From positions 51,906 to 115,905 of the forward strand of contig NZ_FOGL01000014.1 in NCBI RefSeq assembly GCF_900111195.1: a stretch of 64,000 nucleotides of DNA, written 5' to 3'. The DNA is from Gracilibacillus ureilyticus. Lineage in GTDB: Bacteria; Bacillota; Bacilli; Bacillales; Amphibacillaceae. Position 1 is the stretch's first letter. Every line of letters starts with the position of its first letter. Below the pieces are notes generated by a model. The model did not search any database. It was not told where the DNA came from and saw only the letters and a program-made list of their open reading frames with translations. Below are positions 37,195-46,661 of this stretch, piece by piece. The translations under genes were made by a program, and so were the position numbers.

Positions 37195-37533
37195 CTAAGA
37201 TTGTGTTATTTCACTTGGAACGAGAACATATACTTGTTCATCTTCTTTCATGATTTCAAACGTTTGTACACACCCTTCATCAGGTGCTTGTACCAATCCA
37301 TCTGTAACATTAATCTTCCAATCGTGTAGAGGACAAAACACATGTTCACCGCTAACCATACCTTCTGCCAGCACTCCGCCGCGGTGAGGACAGCGATTCT
37401 CAATCGCACGTACATCACCGTTTGCAAGTTTGAAAACTGCAATCTCTTTATCTTCTAATATTACAGTCTTTCCCAGACGCTCTGGCAGTTCACTATATTT
37501 GCCGACAAATACTTTCTTAACTGTCTGTTCCAT
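37195..37533 (-). CDS. nasE: Nitrite reductase small subunit (Rieske-type)
   Basis: 112-residue NirD-family subunit with a Rieske 2Fe-2S motif: CPHRGG and [10 protein letters not shown]. It partners the large subunit in NAD(P)H nitrite reductase. ATG 37533 is set by GGGGGA 7 bases upstream. It starts 18 bases after nasD. Confidence 0.94.
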   Translation of the reverse strand: MEQTVKKVFVGKYSELPERLGKTVILEDKEIAVFKLANGDVRAIENRCPHRGGVLAEGMVSGEHVFCPLHDWKINVTDGLVQAPDEGCVQTFEIMKEDEQVYVLVPSEITQS

Positions 37534-37551
37534 AGTAAAATCCCCCATCTA

Positions 37552-39951
37552 TTATTTTGCATGCACTTTCTCATATAAATCTCTTAATGTCGTTTCACTT
37601 TCTAACACTTCATTCCAAGGTTCTTTATAGACAGATAGTGCATCGTCCATTCTTTTACAAAGCTCCTGGCGTAATTCATCATTGAAAACTACTTCCTGAA
37701 TTAGCTCTAATCCAACTCTTTCAACGAAGTGAGAAGTTCTTTCCAGATATCGGGCATTTTCACGATAATATTGCAGGAATGCTGCTGTATACTCTAATAC
37801 CTCATCTTCTGTTTTCACTTTTGCCAACAGATCAGCTTTTCGTAAATCCGTACCACCATTTCCCCCTACATATACTTCCCATACACCATCTAACCCTATG
37901 ACACCTACATCCTTAATTCCGCCTTCTGCACAGTTTCGAGGACATGCAGATACACCCATTTTCACTTTGTGCGGAGTATTTAACCCTTCAAATTTCTTTT
38001 CGAGTTTGATTCCCATCCCTGTAGAATCTTGTGTGCCGAAACGGCAGAATTCTGCTCCCACGCATGTTTTTACTGTACGAAGGGTCTTCCCGTATGCATA
38101 ACCAGATGGCATCCCTAAATCTTTCCATACACTTGGCAAGTCTTCTTTTTTTATGCCAAGTAAATCAATCCGCTGACCACCAGTTAATTTAATCATGCCA
38201 ACATCATACTTCTCTGCAACATCTGCTATTGTTCTTAAATCCTCAGCATTTGTAACCCCGCCATACATCCTCGGTACAACGGAATAAGTACCGTCTTTCT
38301 GAATATTCGCATGCAGCCTTTCATTAACAAATCTTGATTCACGCTCATCCTCATGTTCTTTAGGATAAACCATCCCTAGATAATAGTTTAATGCAGGTTT
38401 ACATTTTGAGCAGCCCTCTTCTGTTTTCCAACCGAGTACATTCATCACTTCTCTTGAATGAGTTAAATGTTTTTCTTTAATCTCTGCGATCACTTCATCT
38501 CTTGATAAATCTGTACATGCACAAACTGTTTCTTTTTCATCCGCTTCGTACTCATCACCTAAAGTATGTGTTAATAAATCAGCAACAAGCGACTTACAAG
38601 TACCGCAGGATCGCGAAGCATTTGTGCAGCCTTTTACTTCTTCTACCGAGGTTAAATTTTGAGTTTTGATAGCATTGACAATGGTGCCTTTTGTTACACC
38701 ATTACACCCGCAAATGACTTCTTCATCACCCATGGATACTACAATACTTTCATTATCATCCTGGCTCTGGGAACTTTCTAAATATTCTTCTACATTTGCA
38801 CCTTTTTTAATTAAGCTTAGTAGTTTAGTACCTTCTTTCGTATCACCAAAAAGCACTGCTCCCGCTAATTTATCATCCTCTACTAAAATTTTCTTATAAG
38901 TGTTTCTCCATTCATCAAACACTTTAATTGACTTCGTCTGGTCTGTTTCGTTAATTAATCCTGTTGAAAATACATTCACACCAGAAACTTTTAATTGGGT
39001 AGATAATACAGAACCTTTATAGCCCTGATGATTCATCCCGCAAATATGCTTTGCCAGTGCCTGACCTTGCTCATAAAGCGGTGCAACCAGACCATATACC
39101 ATCCCATTATGTTCTGCACATTCCCCTACCGCATAAATATTCGGGACATTTGTTTCCATATGATCATTAACTACAATCCCCCGGTTAATTTCTAACCCCG
39201 TGTCTTTTGCTAACTGAACGTTTGGCTTAATCCCTACTGCCATTACAACTAGATCTGCTGGTATTTTCCCTCCATCATTGAATCTTAAGCCAGTGACACG
39301 TTTTTTTCCTAAAATTTCAGCTGTCTGCTTTTCCAGCAGGAAGTTCATGCCTTGAGCTTCTAACTCTTCTTGCAGTAATTTACCAGCCGAACGATCTAAC
39401 TGACGCTCCATTAAATAATCTGCGATATGAATGACATCTACTTCCATTCCTAGATTCAGAAGTCCTCTGGCTGCTTCTAAACCTAGTAAACCACCACCTA
39501 TTACTGCTGCGCGTTTATAATTCTTTGATGCATGAATCATTTTCTCACAGTCTTCAATATCTCGAAATGCCGTTACCCCTTCTTTATCTGCACCCGGCAG
39601 CGGGAGCATAAATGGATTAGAGCCTGTTGCGATAATAAGATAATCATACGGTGTTTCTTTTCCTTTATCGGTATACACCGTTTGAATATCTTTATCGATT
39701 TTTGTAACTGTTTCTCCAGGATATAATCGGATGTTATTTTCCTCATACCAATCCCATTCATTTAATGTGATATCTTTTATTTCCGTATCACCCTGCAATA
39801 CTTTTGATAACTGTATTCGGTTATAGTTCGGGTAAGGTTCTTTACCAAACACCGTAATTTCAAATTCTTCCGGTAACAACTTCAAGATCTCTTCAATAGT
39901 TCGGATACCCGCCATACCATTACCTATCAGTACAAGTTTTTTCTTCTCCAT
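37552..39951 (-). CDS. nasD: Assimilatory NAD(P)H nitrite reductase large subunit
   Basis: 799-residue cytosolic enzyme reducing nitrite to ammonium. Domains in order: FAD/NAD(P)H reductase (LVLIGNGMAGIRTIEEIL; AAVIGGGLLGLEAARGLL); two BFD-like 2Fe-2S repeats (CGCNGVTKGTIV, CTNASRSCGTCKSLV; then CACTDLSRDEV, CSKCKPAL); and a nitrite/sulfite reductase domain. In the last, CVGAEFCRFG and SACPRNCAEGG supply the 4Fe-4S/siroheme cysteines. ATG 39951 has GGGGGA 6 bases upstream; a longer frame to 40023 lacks a site. A TnrA box lies 78-94 bases upstream. Confidence 0.95.
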   Translation of the reverse strand: MEKKKLVLIGNGMAGIRTIEEILKLLPEEFEITVFGKEPYPNYNRIQLSKVLQGDTEIKDITLNEWDWYEENNIRLYPGETVTKIDKDIQTVYTDKGKETPYDYLIIATGSNPFMLPLPGADKEGVTAFRDIEDCEKMIHASKNYKRAAVIGGGLLGLEAARGLLNLGMEVDVIHIADYLMERQLDRSAGKLLQEELEAQGMNFLLEKQTAEILGKKRVTGLRFNDGGKIPADLVVMAVGIKPNVQLAKDTGLEINRGIVVNDHMETNVPNIYAVGECAEHNGMVYGLVAPLYEQGQALAKHICGMNHQGYKGSVLSTQLKVSGVNVFSTGLINETDQTKSIKVFDEWRNTYKKILVEDDKLAGAVLFGDTKEGTKLLSLIKKGANVEEYLESSQSQDDNESIVVSMGDEEVICGCNGVTKGTIVNAIKTQNLTSVEEVKGCTNASRSCGTCKSLVADLLTHTLGDEYEADEKETVCACTDLSRDEVIAEIKEKHLTHSREVMNVLGWKTEEGCSKCKPALNYYLGMVYPKEHEDERESRFVNERLHANIQKDGTYSVVPRMYGGVTNAEDLRTIADVAEKYDVGMIKLTGGQRIDLLGIKKEDLPSVWKDLGMPSGYAYGKTLRTVKTCVGAEFCRFGTQDSTGMGIKLEKKFEGLNTPHKVKMGVSACPRNCAEGGIKDVGVIGLDGVWEVYVGGNGGTDLRKADLLAKVKTEDEVLEYTAAFLQYYRENARYLERTSHFVERVGLELIQEVVFNDELRQELCKRMDDALSVYKEPWNEVLESETTLRDLYEKVHAK

Positions 39952-40028
39952 GCCTAGTCCCCCAATTTGTTTTCGGAAATTTAACATGTATAAAGCGTAC
40001 CCTTTTAAATTAATACTTTCCAAACATT

Positions 40029-40045
40029 TGTTAAGTTTTCTTACA
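40029..40045. promoter_or_regulatory. TnrA box 1 (nasD side)
   Basis: TGTTA, seven bases, TTACA: exact match to the TnrA consensus TGTNA-N7-TNACA. TnrA activates nitrogen-assimilation genes under nitrogen limitation. Confidence 0.8.
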
Positions 40046-40086
40046 TGGTTTTTAACTCCTTCACAATGAATCCTTCATGAAAAATC

Positions 40087-40103
40087 TGTTAAATAACCTT
40101 ACA
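40087..40103. promoter_or_regulatory. TnrA box 2 (nasB side)
   Basis: TGTTA, seven bases, TTACA: exact match. It is centred about 50 bases upstream of a start predicted from TACGAT at 40133-40138, the usual activating distance. Confidence 0.8.
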
Positions 40104-40201
40104 AACAGAAAGACATCAAAGTATGGACGATGGTACGATTTATTTAAAGGAATTGGCTATTTTAAAAAAAGAACCTTATAGAAGGTTGTTATTAAATTTC
40201 A

Positions 40202-40218
40202 TGTTAACTTTCGTTACA
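40202..40218. promoter_or_regulatory. TnrA box 3 (close to nasB start)
   Basis: TGTTA, seven bases, TTACA: exact match, 37 bases before the nasB start codon and probably inside its leader. Confidence 0.75.
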
Positions 40219-40254
40219 TGTAAAGATAGCAGTATTTGTGGGAGGTATCACCTG

Positions 40255-42567
40255 ATGGGGAAAGAGAAGCTTATCTTAATAGGAAATGGAATGGCTGGTT
40301 TAAAATGTATTGAGCAAATTTTAAAAGAAGATTCCAGTCTTTATCATATAACAATTTTCGGTTCAGAGCCTTATACAAATTACAGTCGTATTATGTTGTC
40401 TTCTGTTCTGCAAGGTAATGTTTCTTTTAATGAGATCATACTAAATGACTGGGACTGGTATGAAAGGAATGAAATTACCCTTTATCCTAACGAAACCGTC
40501 CATTTGATTAATTCTTCAAATAAAACAGTAAGTACATCAAAACGTCAAATTGCTTACGATAAATTAATCATAGCAACTGGCTCTGTTCCGTTTATCCTTC
40601 CTGTTCCCGGCAGCAATAAAGAAGGTGTGATGGCATTTCGAACAATTGATGATTGTAAGCGAATGATCGATACAGCAAAAAGTTATAAGAAAGCTGCAGT
40701 TATTGGTGGAGGTATTCTAGGTTTGGAAGCAGCTCGCGGATTATTGAATTTAGGAATGGAAGTAAGCGTAATTCATTTAGCTGATCGGTTGATGAATAAC
40801 CAATTAGACGAGAAGGCTGCCGCCATGCTTCAAAGGGTATTGACAGATCAGGGAATGAGTTTTCTTTTGAAGAAAGAAACAGCAGAATTCATCGGAAAAG
40901 ACAGAGTGGAAGGAATACGCTTCACAGACGGAAGTGAATTATCAACAGATCTGGTAGTGATGGCTGCCGGCATTAAGCCAAACACAGAGTTAGCTATAAA
41001 CAGCGGAATCCAGACAAACCGGGGGATTGTCATTAATGAATGGATGGAAACAAATCAAAAAGACATCTTTGCAGTTGGCGAATGTGCGGAACATAAAGGA
41101 ATTGTTTATGGATTAGTAAAACCATTATATGAGCAGGGCGAGATTTTAGCTAAATATTTATGCAGGAAAAAAACAGAACCATATACAGGGTCGGTGTTAT
41201 CAACCCAATTGAAAGTTTCAGGGGTTGATGTATTTTCAGTCGGAAACATTAATACCTCTGATGATACTACAGTTATTTCTGCTTATGACGAAGTGTCCTG
41301 CATATATAAAAAAGTCCTATTCAAAGAGAACAAAGTGATAGGGGCTGTACTCTTTGGAGAGACTTCTTCAGGTCCCAGACTACTGGATATTATAAAGAAG
41401 AAAAAATTCACTCCTGATAAAGAAAAAGCTAATCTTTTACAACCCGTAAATATTGAAGATTCATATGCCGCTTGCTTGAAACGAGATGCGCATGTATGTA
41501 CATGCAATAACGTGACAAAAGGGAACATCATTGACAATGTACTGTCGAAAGACCTGCAGACAGTTGACGAAATTAAAAGCTGTACCAAAGCGTCCAGTTC
41601 CTGTGGCGGTTGTAAGCCTGTTGTCAAAGAATTACTTGCATATATAAGAAGTGATCATTTCTATGAAACTACTGAAGAGCTTCGCTTTTGTTCTTGTACG
41701 GAGCTATCCGAAGATGATGTTATCAGTGAAATCCAGACAAGAAACTTGTCTTCCATAGATACTGTTCGAAAAGAACTAAGGTGGAAAACACTCAATGGTT
41801 GCCCGCATTGTGAGGCAGCACTGCTTTATTATCTGGAAATGATTTATCCGGAAAATAATCATGATCAACAATTTATCTATGTTGATGAAAATATAAATGC
41901 AACTAAGCAGCATAATGGCAGCTATACTATTATTCCGCAACTTTACGGAGGTACAGTTACCGGTGAACAATTACTGAAAATAAGTGAGGTAGTTTTAAAC
42001 AATCAGCTATCTCCGGCAAAAATTAAGGATAATCGAATCATTCTTCACGATGTGCCAGAACGAAAGTTCATTTCTGTCTGCAAAGAGTTGAATATGAAGT
42101 TATTTTCCTTTACAGACAATATGATAAAAAGTGTTGAAGTGGACACTTCGCCATCTGCTTTATCTCTCGCAACGTTTATTGAGGAAAAAACGGAATATTT
42201 GAAAATGCCCTGCCGGATCGATATGGAAATTATAGATTCCGTTCCGTCCGGACAAGCAATGATCTCTAAAGACATCTATATAATTTCAGCGAATGACTTT
42301 TGGGAAATTTATGTATATGATCCTTCTGTTTACAGCCACAATTTACTAACTGTTACCCGTTCGCTTAAGGATACACAAAAAATAGTGCTTTCTTTCATTC
42401 AATATTACAGGCAGTCCGCCAGTTTCAATGAATCGATTGGAAACTGGGCGAATCGAGTCGGACTTGTCCACATACGCGAAGCACTATTTAATAAAGAGTT
42501 GCAAAATCTGTTATTAGCCAGGTTAATGGAAGACCAGTCGATTAGAAAAAAGAAAACAGTAAAGTGA
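40255..42567 (+). CDS. nasB: Assimilatory nitrate reductase electron-transfer subunit
   Basis: 770-residue paralogue of nasD matching B. subtilis NasB in length, passing electrons from NAD(P)H to NasC. The flavoprotein half is intact (LILIGNGMAGLKCIEQIL; AAVIGGGILGLEAARGLL), as are two BFD-like cluster repeats (CTCNNVTKGNII, CTKASSSCGGCKPVV, CSCTELSEDDV, CPHCEAAL). The C-terminal nitrite-reductase-like part has lost every siroheme/4Fe-4S cysteine, so it should not reduce nitrite. ATG 40255 follows GGGAGG by 9 bases. It is divergent from nasD. Confidence 0.9.
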   Translation: MGKEKLILIGNGMAGLKCIEQILKEDSSLYHITIFGSEPYTNYSRIMLSSVLQGNVSFNEIILNDWDWYERNEITLYPNETVHLINSSNKTVSTSKRQIAYDKLIIATGSVPFILPVPGSNKEGVMAFRTIDDCKRMIDTAKSYKKAAVIGGGILGLEAARGLLNLGMEVSVIHLADRLMNNQLDEKAAAMLQRVLTDQGMSFLLKKETAEFIGKDRVEGIRFTDGSELSTDLVVMAAGIKPNTELAINSGIQTNRGIVINEWMETNQKDIFAVGECAEHKGIVYGLVKPLYEQGEILAKYLCRKKTEPYTGSVLSTQLKVSGVDVFSVGNINTSDDTTVISAYDEVSCIYKKVLFKENKVIGAVLFGETSSGPRLLDIIKKKKFTPDKEKANLLQPVNIEDSYAACLKRDAHVCTCNNVTKGNIIDNVLSKDLQTVDEIKSCTKASSSCGGCKPVVKELLAYIRSDHFYETTEELRFCSCTELSEDDVISEIQTRNLSSIDTVRKELRWKTLNGCPHCEAALLYYLEMIYPENNHDQQFIYVDENINATKQHNGSYTIIPQLYGGTVTGEQLLKISEVVLNNQLSPAKIKDNRIILHDVPERKFISVCKELNMKLFSFTDNMIKSVEVDTSPSALSLATFIEEKTEYLKMPCRIDMEIIDSVPSGQAMISKDIYIISANDFWEIYVYDPSVYSHNLLTVTRSLKDTQKIVLSFIQYYRQSASFNESIGNWANRVGLVHIREALFNKELQNLLLARLMEDQSIRKKKTVK

Positions 42568-42670
42568 GAATATGAGATGATTACAAAACCAGACGTTATA
42601 GCACTGGGTGAAGCCACCTCCATTAAATACGGAGAATAATTGTGAACTCGTTAGAAAGGATGACCACCGT

Positions 42671-44809
42671 ATGACAGAACTAATGTTAAAGTATTTCCGT
42701 GATAAACAGCAAAACGCACAGTCAGAAAAAGTATATGATACCCAGTGTCCATATTGCAGTATGCAATGCAAAATGCAATTAATTGAACAGAAAATTGTAT
42801 CAAGAAAGCAATACAAAACGATTGGTAAGGACAATCCAACTTCCCAGGGCAGATTGTGTGTAAAAGGAATGAACGCCCATCAGCACGCCCTTCATAATGA
42901 CAGACTGAAACAGCCTTTAATGAGAATAAACGATGAATTGGTTCCAGTATCCTGGGAAACTGCATTGAGAACTATTAAAAACAAGTTTCAGCAAATACAG
43001 CATGAGTATGGCAAAGATGCCATTTCCGTTTATGGCAGTGCATCTATTACGAATGAAGAAGCCTATTTACTAGGAAAATTTGCAAGAGTAGCCTTACAGA
43101 CAAAATATATTGATTATAATGGCAGACTCTGTATGGCCTCTGCTGCGACAGGCGCTAATATGACATTTGGACTTGACCGCGGGTTTACATTCGGTTTAAA
43201 TGAGATTCCTAACACGCGTGTGATGATTCTCGCCGGCACCAATATTGCAGAATGCCAGCCAACGATCATGCCCTACTTTGAAAAAGCAAAAGAAAATGGA
43301 GCATATATTATTGCAGTTGATCCAAGAGAAACAAGTACAACTAAACTCGCTGACTTACACCTTCAATTAAAACCAGGGTCAGATATCGCTCTTGCAAATG
43401 GTCTGTTGAAAATAATGATTGAAAAAGGATTAATTGATGATGCATTTATTGCTGATCGCACGGAGCATTTTGATCTCGTAAAAGACTACATTCTTTCATT
43501 AAATTTTGAAGAAATTATTAATGAAACAGGGATCTCGATGGAAGAACTTTATCAAACAGCGTTAGTGTTTGCTAATGAGCCATCAGGAATGATATTTACC
43601 GCCCGGGGGATCGAGCAGCAAATCAACGGTACCGAAACCGTTATGGCTTTTTTAAATCTTTTACTTGCAACAGGAAAAATCGGTAAACCTTATTCCGGCT
43701 ATGGTGCCATTACAGGACAAGGAAATGGCCAGGGAGCAAGAGAACATGGTCAAAAAGCCGATCAATTGCCTGGATACCGATCGATCGAAAATAAAGCTGA
43801 TCGAAATTATATTGCAGAGGTATGGGGCATAAGGGAAAAGGACCTCCCGAAAAAAGGTGTTTCTGCTTACGAAATGTTTGAGCATATTAATAAGGATAAG
43901 ATTAAGAGTATGTTTATTATGTGTTCCAATCCTGTTATTTCCAATCCAAATACTAACTTCGTGAAAAAGGCATTGGAAAAAGTATCTTTCTTAGTTGTTG
44001 CTGATTTGTTTTTATCAGAAACCGCTCAGTTAGCAGATATTGTTTTACCTTCCACATCCTATCTCGAAGATGAGGGTACATTCACCAATTTAGAGGGCAG
44101 GGTTTTGTTAAGAGAAGCCAGCTTCCCTATTCAGGGGAAGGCAAAACATGATTGGCAAATTTTATGTGAAATTGCCAAAGTGTTAGGCAAAGAAAAATAC
44201 TTTAATTATGATTCTGCTGAAAGTATTTTTGAAGAATTAAGGGTTGCGAGCCGCGGGGGTAAAGCTGATTATTACGGAATTACTTATGATCGCCTAAGGA
44301 GAGAAAATGGCGTTCTATGGCCATGTCCATCAGAAGAAACACCAGGAACGATACGTCTATTTGAAACAAAATTTGCTCATGAAGGTGGTAAAGCAAGAAT
44401 GGCAGTAGTAAAAATTGATACGATAAAACGCAAACCTGCAATAAGCTCAAATTATCCACTTTACCTTACTACCGGAAGAGTGATGTCCCATTATTTAACA
44501 GGTGAACAGACTAGAAAGAGTCCATCACTAGCAGCAAGAAATGTGGAAGCCTATATGGAGATCCATCCAGATACTGCACAGAAGTTCGGCATAGAACTAA
44601 ACAAACTAGTGAAAGTAACTTCAGAAAAAGGCTGGATCATTGTTCGCAGTCAATTTTCTGAGTCTATTCGTAAAGACACCATTTTTATACCATTCCATTG
44701 GGCAGAAAACCAAAATGTCAACAGGCTTGTAGGAGAACAGCTTGATCCCTATTGTCGAATGCCTGGATTTAAGATGAGTGTAGCCACAATTAGTCCTTTC
44801 CATCACTAA
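42671..44809 (+). CDS. nasC: Assimilatory nitrate reductase catalytic subunit
   Basis: 712-residue molybdopterin (bis-MGD) oxidoreductase reducing nitrate to nitrite in the cytosol. An N-terminal 4Fe-4S motif is seen in TQCPYCSMQCKM and GRLCVKG. Further on are the molybdopterin domain (YNGRLCMASAATGANMTFG, GAITGQGNGQGAREHGQKADQLPGYR) and the dinucleotide-binding C-terminal domain (LTTGRVMSHYLTGEQTRKS). ATG 42671 follows AAAGGATG; codons from 42608 lack a site. It sits about 100 bases after nasB, with no clear terminator between. Confidence 0.94.
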   Translation: MTELMLKYFRDKQQNAQSEKVYDTQCPYCSMQCKMQLIEQKIVSRKQYKTIGKDNPTSQGRLCVKGMNAHQHALHNDRLKQPLMRINDELVPVSWETALRTIKNKFQQIQHEYGKDAISVYGSASITNEEAYLLGKFARVALQTKYIDYNGRLCMASAATGANMTFGLDRGFTFGLNEIPNTRVMILAGTNIAECQPTIMPYFEKAKENGAYIIAVDPRETSTTKLADLHLQLKPGSDIALANGLLKIMIEKGLIDDAFIADRTEHFDLVKDYILSLNFEEIINETGISMEELYQTALVFANEPSGMIFTARGIEQQINGTETVMAFLNLLLATGKIGKPYSGYGAITGQGNGQGAREHGQKADQLPGYRSIENKADRNYIAEVWGIREKDLPKKGVSAYEMFEHINKDKIKSMFIMCSNPVISNPNTNFVKKALEKVSFLVVADLFLSETAQLADIVLPSTSYLEDEGTFTNLEGRVLLREASFPIQGKAKHDWQILCEIAKVLGKEKYFNYDSAESIFEELRVASRGGKADYYGITYDRLRRENGVLWPCPSEETPGTIRLFETKFAHEGGKARMAVVKIDTIKRKPAISSNYPLYLTTGRVMSHYLTGEQTRKSPSLAARNVEAYMEIHPDTAQKFGIELNKLVKVTSEKGWIIVRSQFSESIRKDTIFIPFHWAENQNVNRLVGEQLDPYCRMPGFKMSVATISPFHH

Positions 44810-44844
44810 CTAATTTTACGAACCTTTATTACAGGGAGATTATT

Positions 44845-46287
44845 ATGACAACCAAAAACAATTATCACGGACAAAAGCAAATGGTAACCATTTCTACTCT
44901 TGCATTTTTCATTAGTGTAATGGTTTGGTTTAATATGGCACCATTTCAATCAACTATACAGTTACAGCTAGATTTGACAGATAAAGAAATTGGAGCATTA
45001 ATGATCGTTAATCTTGCATTAAGTATTCCCGGCAGAATCATTATTGGCCGGTTAGTAGACCGCTACGGACCGAGAAAGGTATTTTCTATCCTGTTAATAA
45101 CAATGAGTGTACCTTGTTTCTTTTTTGCTATTGGGACAAATTACGTACAGTTGCTAATATCCAGACTTATCCTCGGGACAATTGGTGCAAGTTTTGTTAT
45201 CGGAATCCGGATGGTAACAGAGTGGGTTCCTGCAGGCAAGGTAGGCTTTGCACAGGGAATATATGCTGGTTGGGGGAACTTTGGCTCATCGTTTGCTGCA
45301 CTAACTTTACCACCACTTGCATTAATTATCGGCGGAGAAAATGGATGGAGATATGCCATTCTGCTTACTGGTATATTAGCGCTAATTTACGGAATAGTTT
45401 TTTACTTTACAGCAAAGAACACACCTGATTGGAGAGAGTTTCCATATACAAAAAATGTGGCACCGTTACAAGCAACTACTAAAAGCGATCTCATCATATT
45501 AACAATCATTTCTTTCCCAATTTATGGCGGGATTGGAATACTCATATGGACCCTCAATCAAAATAATATCATTTCTGATCATTTAGCATTGCTGTCATTT
45601 CTAATTACAGGGACCACTTATTTATTCAACATGGGTAAAAGGTGGAGAAGAAATGAAGAATATATTAAAAATAAAGTACCTGACACTGAAAAGTATTCTA
45701 TGAAAAATGTTGCTATTCTGAGTATGGGCTATTTTACTACATTCGGATCAGAGTTAGCTATCATTTCCATGTTGCCAATGTACTTCCAAAACAGCTTTGC
45801 TGTAAATGCTGTTATTGCCAGTACGATAGCCAGCAGTTTTGCTTTTACCAATCTGTTTGCAAGACCGGCAGGCGGATGGTTAAGTGACCGGTTCGGCCGA
45901 AAAAAAATATTGTTACTTTTGCTCGCACTCCTGTCATGTTTATATGCAGGTATGTCATTTATGCAAAACAGCTGGCCAATTTATTTAGTCATATTGTTGA
46001 TTGTATGCTGCTCACTGATCAGCCAGGCAGCTTCCGGAGCAATTTTTTCCATGGTTTCACTGATTAAGAAAAACCAGACAGGACAAATTTCCGGAATGGT
46101 CGGTGCTTATGGAAATATTGGTTCATTGTGCTTTCTGGCTGTATTAAATGTTTCTCAATATAACATATTCTTTCTCACTATTTCCATTGGACTATTACTT
46201 TGCTTCTTAACAACACTTACCTTACAACTGCAATCAAAGCTAAGTACAAAAACCAACGTCACAAAAAAATTAGCGAGAATCAACTAA
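44845..46287 (+). CDS. nasA: Nitrate/nitrite transporter (MFS, NNP family)
   Basis: 480-residue major-facilitator protein with about 12 helices. The two nitrate-signature glycine motifs are AGWGNFGSSFA and GAYGNIGS. The MFS loop motif is GRLVDRYGPRK, repeated as GGWLSDRFGRKK. GGGAG lies 6 bases before ATG. It is the third gene of the nasB-nasC unit, so uptake and reduction are co-expressed. The symbol nasA is by function; it is also narK-like. Confidence 0.9.
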   Translation: MTTKNNYHGQKQMVTISTLAFFISVMVWFNMAPFQSTIQLQLDLTDKEIGALMIVNLALSIPGRIIIGRLVDRYGPRKVFSILLITMSVPCFFFAIGTNYVQLLISRLILGTIGASFVIGIRMVTEWVPAGKVGFAQGIYAGWGNFGSSFAALTLPPLALIIGGENGWRYAILLTGILALIYGIVFYFTAKNTPDWREFPYTKNVAPLQATTKSDLIILTIISFPIYGGIGILIWTLNQNNIISDHLALLSFLITGTTYLFNMGKRWRRNEEYIKNKVPDTEKYSMKNVAILSMGYFTTFGSELAIISMLPMYFQNSFAVNAVIASTIASSFAFTNLFARPAGGWLSDRFGRKKILLLLLALLSCLYAGMSFMQNSWPIYLVILLIVCCSLISQAASGAIFSMVSLIKKNQTGQISGMVGAYGNIGSLCFLAVLNVSQYNIFFLTISIGLLLCFLTTLTLQLQSKLSTKTNVTKKLARIN

Positions 46288-46291
46288 TAAT

Positions 46292-46328
46292 AAAGTGAGA
46301 CTTCCAACGGGCGGTCTCACTTTATTTT
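46292..46328. terminator. Terminator after the nitrate transporter
   Basis: AAAGTGAGA (46292-46300) pairs with TCTCACTTT (46315-46323), followed by ATTTTC. It lies between convergent genes. Confidence 0.78.
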
Positions 46329-46331
46329 CTG

Positions 46332-46649
46332 CTAGTTATCTTCCATGACATCATGTCCTATAATCTCCGGCATTTGAACAAGCTCAAAAACTTCTAAAAT
46401 ATCTTTATTCACATTCACAATTTTAATTTCTTTATCATTGTCTTTTAATGTGGTTACTAATTGAATTAATAAACCCATTCCTGATGAATCAACAAAATTA
46501 ACTTTCTGGAAGTCTAATTGAATGGATTCATACTGGAGGATTTGTGGTGCGAGATCCTCGGCTACTTTTTCAGTAGAATCAAAATCAAGATCACCTGCTA
46601 ATAAAACTGTACACCTGTCATTTATATGTTTTACTTGATATTCAAGCAT
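46332..46649 (-). CDS. STAS-domain protein (anti-anti-sigma type)
   Basis: 105-residue single STAS domain, with VNFVDSSGMGLLIQLV around the phosphorylatable Ser typical of SpoIIAA/RsbV proteins. Those bind anti-sigma kinases. No partner kinase or phosphatase gene is nearby. It lies 12 bases after a Jag-N/FapA gene and is probably co-expressed with it, hinting at a role in motility or surface signalling rather than the RsbV pathway. Target unknown. Confidence 0.85.
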   Translation of the reverse strand: MLEYQVKHINDRCTVLLAGDLDFDSTEKVAEDLAPQILQYESIQLDFQKVNFVDSSGMGLLIQLVTTLKDNDKEIKIVNVNKDILEVFELVQMPEIIGHDVMEDN

Positions 46650-46661
46650 TTACAACCCTCC

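Noticed and set aside
45114-45428. 104-codon frame inside the nitrate transporter gene
   Set aside because: It is a +1-type shadow of a clearly coding membrane protein gene, without its own start signals.
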